NCBI RefSeq assembly: GCF_005281615.1
Contig: NZ_SZZM01000007.1
Coordinates: forward strand, 62,001 to 126,000
Reading direction: 5' to 3'
From: Rhodoligotrophos defluvii
GTDB taxonomy: Bacteria > Pseudomonadota > Alphaproteobacteria > Rhizobiales > Im1
Length of the DNA: 64,000 nt
Shown: in pieces, positions 1-8,150 of the stretch
How positions within the stretch are numbered: the first letter of the stretch is position 1
Layout: the number at the start of each line of letters is the position of its first letter
Notes under the pieces: model-generated
The model's input: only the letters and a program-made list of their open reading frames with translations
What the model was told of the DNA's origin: nothing
The model's database searches: none
Position numbers and translations under genes: made by a program

Positions 1-1
1 C

Positions 2-328
2 AAGAAGAACCTCAAGATCGCTTGGGATGCGGGCTACACCTACGTGACCGACCAGCTGGCGATCGTCAAGGGAAGCCCCAACGCCGCCCAGGCGATGGAC
101 TATATCAAATTCATCCACCAGCATCCCGAGCTGCAGGCCGAATATGCCAAGCGAACATACTACAGTTCGACAAGCCTCGCCTCGCTCGACTACCTCTCGC
201 CGGAGGTGAAGGAGCAGCTGCCGCTCATTCCCGAACGCCTCAAATACGGGGTGGCGGTCGATGACGAATTCTGGGTGGAGAACCTGGACAGCCTGACCGA
301 ACGCTTCAACGTCTGGGCCGCCCAGTAG
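2..328 (+). CDS. ABC transporter substrate-binding protein, PotD-like (C-terminal part)
   Basis: Only the last 108 codons are present; the gene begins before the window. The visible part reads as the C-terminal lobe of a periplasmic binding protein of the spermidine/putrescine class, with helices around AAQAMDYIKFIHQHPE and an ending of the form NLDSLTERFNVWAAQ. It would capture the ligand in the periplasm and pass it to the two permeases encoded directly downstream on the same strand. The class is inferred mainly from that operon order (binding protein, PotB-like, PotC-like). The substrate cannot be told, and the ATPase gene is not in view, so it probably lies upstream of the window. Confidence 0.75.
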   Translation, partial: KKNLKIAWDAGYTYVTDQLAIVKGSPNAAQAMDYIKFIHQHPELQAEYAKRTYYSSTSLASLDYLSPEVKEQLPLIPERLKYGVAVDDEFWVENLDSLTERFNVWAAQ

Positions 329-389
329 GCCGATCTGACAGATCCTGTTAAGCGGCGACCACGGGTCGCCGCCGTTCCCGGAGAACATC

Positions 390-1589
390 GTGAACACGTC
401 CGCGAGAGCAACCCGCCTTCAGTTCATGGGCAACGCAGCATTGATCGCACCATTGCTGCTCTTTCTCACCGTGTTCTATTTCTATCCCATCGCCGCCTTT
501 CTGTTCCGCAGCGTGAGCACGCAGGAAGTCACCAACGTGATTCCCCGGACGACGGCGGCGCTGCGCAACTGGGACGGTGAAGACCTGCCGGAACCGGCGG
601 CCTACGCAGCCCTCGTGGCCGATCTCAATTCATCCAGCCAGGGCGCTGCCATTCTGGGCCGCCGGCTCAACGCGCTGGCGCCCGGCCTGCGCACGGCCGT
701 GCGCAAAGCCACCAGTGCCGCTCAGGATCACGGGGCCGCCACGCCGAGCGAGGTGAAGGCGGCACTGATCGCTGCCGACGGCCGATGGGGTGAGCCGGAG
801 ACATGGCAGCTGATCCGGCGCGAAACCGGTCCGGTCACCGGAACATTCCTGCTTGCCGCCGTCGATCTCGAGCGTGGCGAGCAGGGACTGCACACGAGAG
901 GCGGCGGCGAGAGCCTGTTCGTTCCGATCTTCCTGCGCACATTGGCGATCTCCCTCGCCGTGACGATCATCTGCACCGCGATCGGCTATCCCGTCGCCTG
1001 GGTGATCGCACAGGCCCCGCCCCGCACCGCGACCTGGCTGATGCTGCTCGTGCTCGTGCCGTTCTGGCTGTCCATCCTGGCGCGGACGGCAGCCTGGGTC
1101 ATCGTGCTGCAGGGCAGCGGCCCCATCAACAGCTTCCTCGTCTGGACGGGGCTTGCAAGCGCGCCGGTTCCCCTCATCTTCAACCGCTTCGGCGTCATCC
1201 TCGTGATGGTCCACGTCATGCTGCCCTTCGTGGTCCTTCCGGTGGTCAACGCCATCCGCGCCATACCCAAATCCTATTTCCAGGCCGCTGCCAATCTGGG
1301 CGCGCCCCCGGCCAGCGCCTTCCTCCGCGTGATCCTGCCCTTGACCCTGCCAGGCATCTGGGCCGGCGCCTTCATCGTGTTCATCCTGTCGATCGGCTAT
1401 TACATCACCCCGGCGCTGGTCGGCGGGCCGAGCGACCAGATGATCAGTTCTTTCATCGCCTTCTACACGAACCAGTCGGTGAACTGGTCGCTTGCCTCTG
1501 CATTGAGCGCCTGGCTGCTCGGCGGCATGCTGGTGCTGGTGATGGTCAGCCAGCGTTTTGTCGGCCCGATGATCAAGAGGGCGACATGA
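390..1589 (+). CDS. ABC transporter permease, PotB-like, with long periplasmic insert
   Basis: Inner-membrane permease of a polyamine-type importer, 399 residues. Translation starts at a GTG preceded by GGAG at suitable spacing. A first membrane segment lies at about residues 16-38. An unusually long hydrophilic stretch follows (about 41-175) before the second membrane segment at about 181-205. The conserved cytoplasmic EAA loop that contacts the ATPase is visible as AANLGAPPASAF and the following LPLTLPG. Classical PotB is near 285 residues, so the extra length is this insert between the first two helices. The stop overlaps the start of the next permease (ATGA), indicating translational coupling. 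The substrate is not determinable. Confidence 0.85.
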   Translation: MNTSARATRLQFMGNAALIAPLLLFLTVFYFYPIAAFLFRSVSTQEVTNVIPRTTAALRNWDGEDLPEPAAYAALVADLNSSSQGAAILGRRLNALAPGLRTAVRKATSAAQDHGAATPSEVKAALIAADGRWGEPETWQLIRRETGPVTGTFLLAAVDLERGEQGLHTRGGGESLFVPIFLRTLAISLAVTIICTAIGYPVAWVIAQAPPRTATWLMLLVLVPFWLSILARTAAWVIVLQGSGPINSFLVWTGLASAPVPLIFNRFGVILVMVHVMLPFVVLPVVNAIRAIPKSYFQAAANLGAPPASAFLRVILPLTLPGIWAGAFIVFILSIGYYITPALVGGPSDQMISSFIAFYTNQSVNWSLASALSAWLLGGMLVLVMVSQRFVGPMIKRAT

Positions 1590-2413
1590 ATCGCGAACCG
1601 GCCAGTGGATGGACATTGCTGGTGCGCGGCTTTGCGGCGCTGGTCTTTGCCTTCCTGCTCCTGCCGTTGCTGGTGCTGATCCCGGTGTCGCTCACCTCCG
1701 GCACGCTGCTGGTCCTGCCGACCCCGGGCTATTCGCTGCGTTGGTATGAGGATGTGTTCCACAACCCGCTCTGGATGAACGCCCTGCGCAACAGCCTCAT
1801 CATCGCCGCGATTACCACCTCGGTGTCGGTCGTGCTGGGCACGGCCGCGGCGATCGGCATATGGCGGATGGCGCCGCGAGTTCGCGGTCTTGCGCTGGCC
1901 GTGGTGAGCGTGCCGATCGTCACCCCGGCCGTGATCGCCGCCGTTGCCATGTTCATCTTCCATGCGAGCCTCGGGCTCGGCGGAACCATGACCAGCATCG
2001 TGGTGGCTCACATCACCATTGCAGCACCCTTTGTCGTCATTGCCGTGCTGGCGAGCCTCGACGTCTTCGACAAACGCCTGGCGCTCGCCGCCGCCAGCCT
2101 CGGCGCGCCGCCACTCTCGGCGTTCCGTCACGTCATGCTGCCCATCCTGGCGCCGGGAATCCTGTCAGGCGCGATCTTTGCGTTCCTCACCTCGTTCGAC
2201 GAGATCGTGCTCGTGCTTTTCCTGGGCAGCCCGAGCACACGCACCCTGCCGCTGGAGCTGTTCAGCGGCATCCGGGAACAGATGAGCCCGTCCGTTACCG
2301 TGGTGGCCAACCTCCTCATCGTCGTGGCGACCGCCGCGATCATCGCGGTCGAGGTGCTGCGCCGGCGCGCCACGGCGGCAAGCACCGAGAAAGCTGCAGT
2401 GCCAGCGCATTGA
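1586..2413 (+). CDS. ABC transporter permease, PotC-like
   Basis: Second inner-membrane permease of the same importer, 275 residues, the usual PotC length. The start ATG overlaps the stop of the first permease by four bases. An in-frame open stretch continues far upstream, but the overlap start is the one that fits the family: it gives a short cytoplasmic N-terminus and then the first hydrophobic segment (about residues 12-35). The EAA loop is seen as AAASLGAPPLSAF and LPILAPG. The two permeases together form the channel; the ATPase would be encoded outside the window. Confidence 0.88.
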   Translation: MNREPASGWTLLVRGFAALVFAFLLLPLLVLIPVSLTSGTLLVLPTPGYSLRWYEDVFHNPLWMNALRNSLIIAAITTSVSVVLGTAAAIGIWRMAPRVRGLALAVVSVPIVTPAVIAAVAMFIFHASLGLGGTMTSIVVAHITIAAPFVVIAVLASLDVFDKRLALAAASLGAPPLSAFRHVMLPILAPGILSGAIFAFLTSFDEIVLVLFLGSPSTRTLPLELFSGIREQMSPSVTVVANLLIVVATAAIIAVEVLRRRATAASTEKAAVPAH

Positions 2414-2456
2414 TGGCGCCACCCCCACGCTGATCATCTGAAAGAGACATCTCGTC

Positions 2457-3833
2457 ATGCAACCAGTCGCGCGTGAACCCGTCCAGGATTGTCTGGAGCG
2501 GTCGTGCCGGGAACAGCTTCTGGCTTTCCAGCTGCAGCGCCTGAAGGCGCTGCTCGCCCATGTTTCGAGCACCAATGCCTTCTATTCGGAGGTCTGGCGC
2601 CGGCACGGCGTCGACATCGACCGTATCGACAGCCTAGAAGACTTCACCACCGGGATCCCGGCCGTGGAGAAGGCCGACTTCATCGCTGACCAAGAAGCCG
2701 AACCACCGTTCGGCAAGCGGTTGAGGCACCTCGCCGGCGTGCCGGAGCCGCTGATGCTGTTCACCACCAGCGGCACCTCCGGCCAGGGACAGGAGCTGCA
2801 TGCGCAAACCCGGCGCGAGCTGCAGGGAAGCGCGGAGGTCTATTCGCACATGCTGCGCTGGGCGGGGCTGCGCCCGGGCGATGTGGCGCTGCTCACCCTG
2901 CCGCTGACCATGCTGGGCGGCGGCAGGCTGGAATATCACGGGGCACATGATTACGGGCTGACCGTGCTGCCGGCAGGGAATTACGACGTGGAACGGAAAC
3001 TGGCGCTGATCCGCCGCTTCCGACCGAAGGCGCTGATCGGCACAACGTCCTATTTCTGGCATTTGGCGGCGGTAGGGGGCAAGGCGGTGCGCGAGCAGGG
3101 CGTCGAGGTACTCTTCTGCGGCGGCGAGGGCGCCTCGCTGCCCTGGTATCGCCGGCTCGAAGAGGAATGGGGCGCGCGGGTGTTCGATCGTTACGGCTCA
3201 ACCCAATCGCGCAACGACCACATGTTCACGTGTGAGGAGGGAATAGGCTCGCCCGATCGGCCCGGCCTCCTCCACAACATCGACTCTCACGTCCTGCTCG
3301 AGGTGATCGATCCGCGGACAGGCCGGCATGTGCGCGACGGGGAGCGGGGCGAGGTGGTGATCACCAGCCTCTATCATTTCGATACGCCGGTGATCCGCTG
3401 CCGCATGAAGGATCTCGCCACCTATCGTAGCGGCGCCTATTGCCGCTGCGGCCGCCAGTTCTCCGGCATCGAGATCGGCTCCATCACCCGGCTGGATGAC
3501 ATGTACCGCATCAAGGGCATCAACGTCTGGCCGCAATCGATCGAGCAGGCCCTGCTGTCCTTCCGAGAGGTGGACGAATATGAAGTGGTTCTGTCGACGA
3601 GCAAGGACGGCTCCGACCACGCGGAACTGCTGTTCATGCCGAAGAGCGCGCTCAGCGAAGACGGGGCGGAGGCTCTGTGCGCGCAACTGGCTGAGGCCAT
3701 CCGCAGCCGGATCGGGCTGCGCTTCCAGGTGCGGGCGCTGGCGCCGGGCGGCCTCGCCCGCAGCGAATACAAGGCCCGGCGTTGGATAGATCGGCGCGAG
3801 CACATTTTTGATCCCGCCCGAAGGCAATCCTAG
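2457..3833 (+). CDS. phenylacetate-CoA ligase (PaaK) family AMP-forming ligase
   Basis: Adenylate-forming enzyme of the PaaK-like branch, 458 residues, expected to join a carboxylic acid to CoA or another thiol acceptor through an acyl-AMP. The phosphate-binding loop appears as TTSGTSGQGQE near residue 105, followed by the core motif YGSTQSRND. The hinge and C-terminal domain appear as ERGEVVITSL, VIRCRMKDLA and YRIKGINVWPQ, which match this family well. It starts 43 bases after the permease pair on the same strand, so it is probably co-transcribed, hinting that the imported compound or a derivative is activated. Other paa genes are absent, so phenylacetate itself should not be assumed as substrate. 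Confidence 0.8.
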   Translation: MQPVAREPVQDCLERSCREQLLAFQLQRLKALLAHVSSTNAFYSEVWRRHGVDIDRIDSLEDFTTGIPAVEKADFIADQEAEPPFGKRLRHLAGVPEPLMLFTTSGTSGQGQELHAQTRRELQGSAEVYSHMLRWAGLRPGDVALLTLPLTMLGGGRLEYHGAHDYGLTVLPAGNYDVERKLALIRRFRPKALIGTTSYFWHLAAVGGKAVREQGVEVLFCGGEGASLPWYRRLEEEWGARVFDRYGSTQSRNDHMFTCEEGIGSPDRPGLLHNIDSHVLLEVIDPRTGRHVRDGERGEVVITSLYHFDTPVIRCRMKDLATYRSGAYCRCGRQFSGIEIGSITRLDDMYRIKGINVWPQSIEQALLSFREVDEYEVVLSTSKDGSDHAELLFMPKSALSEDGAEALCAQLAEAIRSRIGLRFQVRALAPGGLARSEYKARRWIDRREHIFDPARRQS

Positions 3834-3851
3834 ATCCGCGCCACGGGCGAC

Positions 3852-4889
3852 CTATGCCCGGCCGCTCCCAATCGTTGTCATGGAGCGGTAGCGCTGGCGA
3901 TAGCGGCTCGGCGTCGTGCCCGTCATGCGCTTGAACAGGCGGCGGAAGAACACCGGGTCCTGGTATCCCACCGCATGGGCGATCGCATCAGTCGGATCAG
4001 CGGTCGTCTCCAGCATCTGCTTGGCTTCTTCGATCCTCAGCGCCTGCACATAGTCCATCGGCGCATAGCCCGTCGCCATCTTGAACCGCCGCTTGAACGT
4101 CCGCTCCGGCAGTCCGGAAAATCCTGCCATCCGGGCCACCGGATTGGGCTGCGCATAATGGTCGGCGACCCACTCCTGGCATCGGCCTATGGCGGCATCG
4201 GGGTGCCCGGCTACCCGCCCCATGGCGGCGAAAGGAAGCTGGCCCTCGCTGCGGTCGCCGAGAACGAAGATCTTGGCGATGCGCACCGCTTCCGCCGGAC
4301 CGCAGAACCGGGCAATGAGATAGAGGGCGAGGTCGGTCCAACTGCCTGCGCCACCTCCGGTGATGATGCGATGCTCCGGTCCGGACGGGCAGATGATGCG
4401 CTCTGGGCACAGCTTCACACCCGGATAGTGCTTCGCGAAAAGCCGCGCTGTGCCCCAATGGGTTGTCGCCTCGATACCGTCGAGCAGGCCTGCCTCGGCC
4501 AGGAACACCGAGCCCGTGCAGACGGAGCAGATGGCAGCGCCCCTGGCGAACTGATCTCGTACCCAAGCTGCCTCCGTTCTCCATCGGCCGCCGGGGCAGC
4601 AGTCAGGCGCGAGAGCAAGGTCGGTGACGATCACCGCGTCCGCCGCCACCTCATCCAGCGCCGCGTGCGGCACGATGGGCAGGCCGAGCGGCGAGGGGAA
4701 GGGCGCAGCATCCCGGGCGACGATCCGCGCATCGAGGCGCCGCGCCTCGACAGCCTCGCCGGTCATTTCAGCCCAGGCCACGCCGACGGCGGAGAAGATC
4801 TCGTAAAGCCCGTAGATTGCCGTTGGCGTCGCCTCCGGCAGAGCAAGCAGCCTTATCTGCGCCGGTCCCGGGATCGGTGAAGCACTCAT
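3852..4889 (-). CDS. GlxA-type transcriptional regulator (DJ-1/PfpI + AraC HTH)
   Basis: Transcription factor of 345 residues with an N-terminal DJ-1/PfpI (class I amidotransferase-like) sensor domain and a C-terminal AraC-type double helix-turn-helix. The sensor shows the nucleophile-elbow-like CSVCTGSVFLAEAGLL. The DNA-binding part contains LPERTFKRRFK, YVQALRIEEAK and the second helix pair VGYQDPVFFRRLFKRMTG. The start begins MSASPIPG; a longer reading frame exists upstream but runs into the divergent promoter region. It is divergent from the methyltransferase gene across 107 bases, so control of that gene is likely. It converges with the ligase gene, whose stop is 18 bases away. Relatives often regulate quaternary-amine or arginine use; the ligand here is unknown. 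Confidence 0.87.
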   Translation of the reverse strand: MSASPIPGPAQIRLLALPEATPTAIYGLYEIFSAVGVAWAEMTGEAVEARRLDARIVARDAAPFPSPLGLPIVPHAALDEVAADAVIVTDLALAPDCCPGGRWRTEAAWVRDQFARGAAICSVCTGSVFLAEAGLLDGIEATTHWGTARLFAKHYPGVKLCPERIICPSGPEHRIITGGGAGSWTDLALYLIARFCGPAEAVRIAKIFVLGDRSEGQLPFAAMGRVAGHPDAAIGRCQEWVADHYAQPNPVARMAGFSGLPERTFKRRFKMATGYAPMDYVQALRIEEAKQMLETTADPTDAIAHAVGYQDPVFFRRLFKRMTGTTPSRYRQRYRSMTTIGSGRA

Positions 4890-4996
4890 GGGGAGATCTT
4901 TGGCACGAAAGCCCTTGTCTTGTCCATTTCCGCACTTCGACCCCCGCGTGCTCCTGGTTATTCCCAAGCGCAGGTCAACCGCAGCAGGAGAGGACA

Positions 4997-6079
4997 ATGG
5001 ATCTGGCGCTGGAGCAAAGCACGTTCGACATGCAGGCGGCGGAAGCGTTCGCCGGCAGAATGGGCGACATTCTCAATGCAGGCGCCGTGGCGGTGATGGT
5101 GTCGATCGGCCACCGGCTCGGCCTGTTCGATGCCATGGCCGCGCTTCCGCCCTCGACCAGCACGGCCATCGCGCAGCGGGCCGGCCTAGCCGAGCGCTAT
5201 GTCCGGGAATGGCTCGCGGTCATGGTAACGGGCGGCATCGCGACCTACGATCCGGCCAGGAAGGCCTATGGCCTGCCGGCCGAACATGCCGCCTGCCTCA
5301 CGCAGGGCGCGCCGCTCGGCAATCTGGCAGTCTATGCCCAGACCGTCGCGCTGATCGGGCAAATGCAGGAGAGACTTCTATCGTGCTTCAGAACGGGTGA
5401 AGGGCTCGCCTATGGCGATTATCCCTGCTTCCACCAGGTCATGGCCGAAGACAGCGCCCAGACCGTGGTGGCGCGGCTGTTCGACGCGATCCTGCCGCTG
5501 GCCGACGGCCTTTGCGAGCGGCTCGACAAGGGGATCGACGTGCTCGATGCGGGCTGCGGGCGTGGCCTGGCCCTGATCGAAATGGCGAGGCGGTACCCGA
5601 AAAGCCGCTTTATCGGCTACGATCTGTGCGCCGATGCCATCGCATTCGCCAGCGAGGCGGCCGGCAAGGCAGGTCTCACCAATATCCGTTTCGAGCGGCG
5701 CGATCTGACGGGCTACGACGAGAAGCAATGCTTCGACCTTATCACCAGCTTCGATGCCGTGCACGACCAGAAGGACCCGCAAGCACTGGTTCTCAGCCTT
5801 CGCGCTGCCCTGAAGCCCGGCGGGGTCTATCTAATGCAGGATATCGGCGGCTCGGCCCATCTGGAAAACAATGCCAATTTTCCCATGGCCGCACTGCTCT
5901 ATGCCATCTCCTGCTCACATTGCATGCCCGTTTCACTCGGCCAGGGTGGCCTAGGCCTCGGCACGATGTGGGGGTGGGAGACGGCACAGGACATGCTCAA
6001 AGCGGCGGGCTTCCGCTTAATCGAGCGGCACATCCTGCCGCACGATCCCATGAATGTCTGGTTCGTGGCGCGGGCGTGA
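4997..6079 (+). CDS. class I SAM-dependent methyltransferase with N-terminal winged helix
   Basis: Cytosolic methyltransferase of 360 residues. The N-terminal third is a winged-helix dimerisation domain (around GLAERYVREWLAVMVTGG). The C-terminal Rossmann domain carries SAM motif I, VLDAGCGRGLALIEMARR, followed by the acidic FIGYDL strand end and a post-motif FDLITSFDAVHD. The chosen ATG has a strong ribosome site (AGGAGAGGAC) just upstream; the in-frame extension upstream of it overlaps the divergent regulator's start region and is not needed. Two-domain proteins of this layout methylate small molecules or are uncharacterised; the substrate cannot be read from sequence. Regulation by the divergent GlxA-type protein is an inference. 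Confidence 0.85.
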   Translation: MDLALEQSTFDMQAAEAFAGRMGDILNAGAVAVMVSIGHRLGLFDAMAALPPSTSTAIAQRAGLAERYVREWLAVMVTGGIATYDPARKAYGLPAEHAACLTQGAPLGNLAVYAQTVALIGQMQERLLSCFRTGEGLAYGDYPCFHQVMAEDSAQTVVARLFDAILPLADGLCERLDKGIDVLDAGCGRGLALIEMARRYPKSRFIGYDLCADAIAFASEAAGKAGLTNIRFERRDLTGYDEKQCFDLITSFDAVHDQKDPQALVLSLRAALKPGGVYLMQDIGGSAHLENNANFPMAALLYAISCSHCMPVSLGQGGLGLGTMWGWETAQDMLKAAGFRLIERHILPHDPMNVWFVARA

Positions 6080-6116
6080 GCCCCATGTCCCGCCAGCGGG
6101 CGTGGGGCTGCGGCGG

Positions 6117-6473
6117 TCAGCTCGCCTTCTTCGTCACCAGAACGAGCGTGCCGTCGGACTCCACATTCGCCGCAATGACGTGCCCCGAGTTCAGGCCCTT
6201 TGCTTCGAGGGCTGCCTTGATTTCGGCATTGCCATCGATCAAGCCGCGTAGCTCCTGGAGGGCATCGTCGCCCTGCTGGGCCACGATCTCGTTGACCTGC
6301 GACTGCGCCTCCGGCGGGAGCTCCTGAATGTCGACGATGGCGAGGGCGCGAATGACCGGCGTCTGCGACTGCGCCTCGGGTGTGTTCGCCTGCGGCGCAG
6401 CCGGCTGCTGCGCATAGCTAGGCGCGGCAAGAGCGAGCACGGTGCTCATCGCCAGTATCGAGAGCATGCGCAT
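6117..6473 (-). CDS. small exported protein of unknown function
   Basis: A 118-residue protein with a clear Sec signal peptide (MRMLSILAMSTVLALAAPSYAQQ, cleavage probably after SYA). A short Gln/Pro/Ala linker follows, then a compact domain with ELPPEAQSQVNEIVAQQ and the C-terminal strand-like pair HVIAANVESDGTLVLVTKK. The start was chosen at the beginning of the signal peptide; the open frame continues upstream without a better candidate. The mature protein would be periplasmic. I do not recognise the family. It converges with the methyltransferase gene and is otherwise isolated. Confidence 0.65.
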   Translation of the reverse strand: MRMLSILAMSTVLALAAPSYAQQPAAPQANTPEAQSQTPVIRALAIVDIQELPPEAQSQVNEIVAQQGDDALQELRGLIDGNAEIKAALEAKGLNSGHVIAANVESDGTLVLVTKKAS

Positions 6474-6712
6474 GGAAACTATCCTTATGTTGAGGGGTGA
6501 AACGGGCATTAAACACGCCCATTGCGTTGATAGGCGGGTTTTCCCACGTCCGTTCCGTGGCCATAGAAAGGCGAGAATGCGTCGAAACGGGGTGAAAAAC
6601 GGCTTAACGGCGTACGGTGTCAGATTTCGTTCATGCTTTGCGGAATAAGCTCGCGCGCCCGCTGTCCCACAGGACGGCGCGGCAGCCAGCGTCCCCGCCG
6701 CCGTTTGCATGA

Positions 6713-7108
6713 ATGGCCCCCATGATGATGCCGCGCCGCCTTCTGTCGATTGCCACCACTGTCGGCTGCCTCTTGCTCGTTGACTGCACGAAGGTCGCCG
6801 CGCCACCGCCTCTTACGCCATCGGTCCCCATCGTCCAGTCAAACAAGAACGAGCCGGTGATCTTTGACGGTCAGCGCTTTACGGTCAGCTTCGACTATCT
6901 GAGCGAGCAGGGCGTCTATGACGTGAGCGTGAGACGCACCGCGCGTCCCTTAAGCGAACGGGAAGGCGACCTCAAGGCTGCCGAACGGGTCGCACAGTCC
7001 ACGCTCACGCACTATGCCTGCCCCGGCGCGAGCAAGGCCCGCAGGGTCGATGATCGCGCTATGCTGGACAAGAAGGGCGAATGGCGGTCGCAGTTCCGCT
7101 GCGCCTGA
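6713..7108 (+). CDS. small hypothetical protein with N-terminal hydrophobic segment
   Basis: A 131-residue reading frame with a basic N-terminus, a hydrophobic core (LLSIATTVGCLLLVDC) and a hydrophilic remainder including FDGQRFTVSFDYLSEQGVYDVSV. The VDC after the hydrophobic core resembles a lipobox but has Asp before Cys, which is unusual, so it may be a lipoprotein or simply exported. Four ATGs lie close together (6713, 6722, 6725, 6728) and no ribosome site decides between them. Family not recognised; the two Cys near the C-terminus (HYACPG, QFRCA) could form a disulphide. Confidence 0.5.
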   Translation: MAPMMMPRRLLSIATTVGCLLLVDCTKVAAPPPLTPSVPIVQSNKNEPVIFDGQRFTVSFDYLSEQGVYDVSVRRTARPLSEREGDLKAAERVAQSTLTHYACPGASKARRVDDRAMLDKKGEWRSQFRCA

Positions 7109-7159
7109 GGGCGGGAAAATCAGCCTGAGGGGCGGTACGCAGCCCCCGGGCATTCCGCG

Positions 7160-7807
7160 TCAATGAGATGGTGGTGAAACGTGCTGCCGGACGAGCTGCA
7201 GGGCCGTCTCGCGCAGGTCGGCGGGCGTGGCCTGCCGCGGATTGAGCGACCAGTCGAGCCAGAGCCCGTTCTGCAATGCCGCCAGGGCGGCGGTCACGCT
7301 CTTGACCTCCTGGTCGGACATGCGGTTGCCGACGACATCGCTCAAGAGGCGTGACATCAGCCGGCGATAGCGCTGGTTTACCTCGCTATGCACCTGGCGG
7401 ATGACAGGGTCGGTCATGGCCACGCCCCAGAGCACGAACCGCACCGTAATATAGTCCTTCGAGAGAATAGGCGGCGTGAAGCCGGCCTCAATGAATGTCA
7501 CCAGTTTTGCCCAGTCGTCCCCTTGGGCCGCATCGACTGCATTCTTGATGTGGTTGAACAACAGGTCGGAGGCGTAGCGGTAAGTGGCTGAAATCAACTG
7601 CTTCTTCTCACCGAAATGATGGCGGATCAATCCCGGCGAAACACCGGCCTCGGCGGCGATCACCCGCACGCTTGTTCGAGCATGGCCATGTTTTCCCAAG
7701 CAACGGAATGTGGCTTCGATCAATTCCTGACGGCGAACCTGGGGATCCTCGCGAGAATAGGTCCGCCGGGCGTTTTGGGTGGCTGCTCCAGCGCTCACAT
7801 GGCGCAT
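7160..7807 (-). CDS. TetR-family repressor, BetI-like
   Basis: A 215-residue repressor with an N-terminal TetR helix-turn-helix (RRQELIEATFRCL, then VIAAEAGVSPGLIRHHFG and EKKQLISATYRY) and a helical ligand-binding domain. The C-terminal segment ALAALQNGLWLDWSL resembles the GLWL signature of BetI, the choline-responsive repressor. The ATG chosen has GGAG eight bases upstream; an in-frame extension of 22 codons has no such site. No bet genes are adjacent, so the BetI role is only a subfamily hint. The 343-base upstream gap may contain its operator. Confidence 0.78.
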   Translation of the reverse strand: MRHVSAGAATQNARRTYSREDPQVRRQELIEATFRCLGKHGHARTSVRVIAAEAGVSPGLIRHHFGEKKQLISATYRYASDLLFNHIKNAVDAAQGDDWAKLVTFIEAGFTPPILSKDYITVRFVLWGVAMTDPVIRQVHSEVNQRYRRLMSRLLSDVVGNRMSDQEVKSVTAALAALQNGLWLDWSLNPRQATPADLRETALQLVRQHVSPPSH

Positions 7808-8150
7808 TTGCAATCTCCGGTTTATGATTATTTCCAATGCACGCAACTCTAATGAGCCGCGCGAGGAATGCAACCATAGGATACGTTTAAGTAGAAAAAT
7901 CGCCTAAAGATTGTAAAACGAATGTGCGTCTGCGAACCGAATAACAAGGTCCGTTCAATTGGTTAGCGCCTCGCACGCGCAGCACCGGTTGCAACCTGAA
8001 GCAACGGTAACGAAGAGGATGCGCCTGCCGTTCTAGCGTGCAGCAAGGGAGGATGGGGCCGACTCAGGTTAGGGCCGCGAGCATTGGGGAGCCAAAAAAA
8101 ATCGCGCTATCCCGTGGTGCTGTAGTGCAGGCTGAATGCCTCTCTACAGC
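7808..8150. other. intergenic stretch between tetR-like gene and mosaic protein gene
   Basis: No gene is visible in this 343-base stretch. It is more AT-rich near the repressor start and contains one perfect 10-bp palindrome, GGTTGCAACC at 7987-7996, that could be an operator. A run of eight A residues lies near 8095-8102. Nothing else is recognised. Confidence 0.5.

Noticed and set aside
803-1585. upstream extension of the PotC-like permease
   Set aside because: The frame is open but lies opposite the phase of the first permease; the overlapping ATGA start gives the normal family length.
4817-4996. 60-codon N-terminal extension of the methyltransferase
   Set aside because: It overlaps the divergent regulator's start, has no ribosome site, and a strong AGGAGAGGAC lies before the later ATG.
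7987-7996. GGTTGCAACC palindrome as a proven operator of the BetI-like repressor
   Set aside because: It is a perfect palindrome but lies about 180 bases from the start codon and has no second copy, so it stays a note only.
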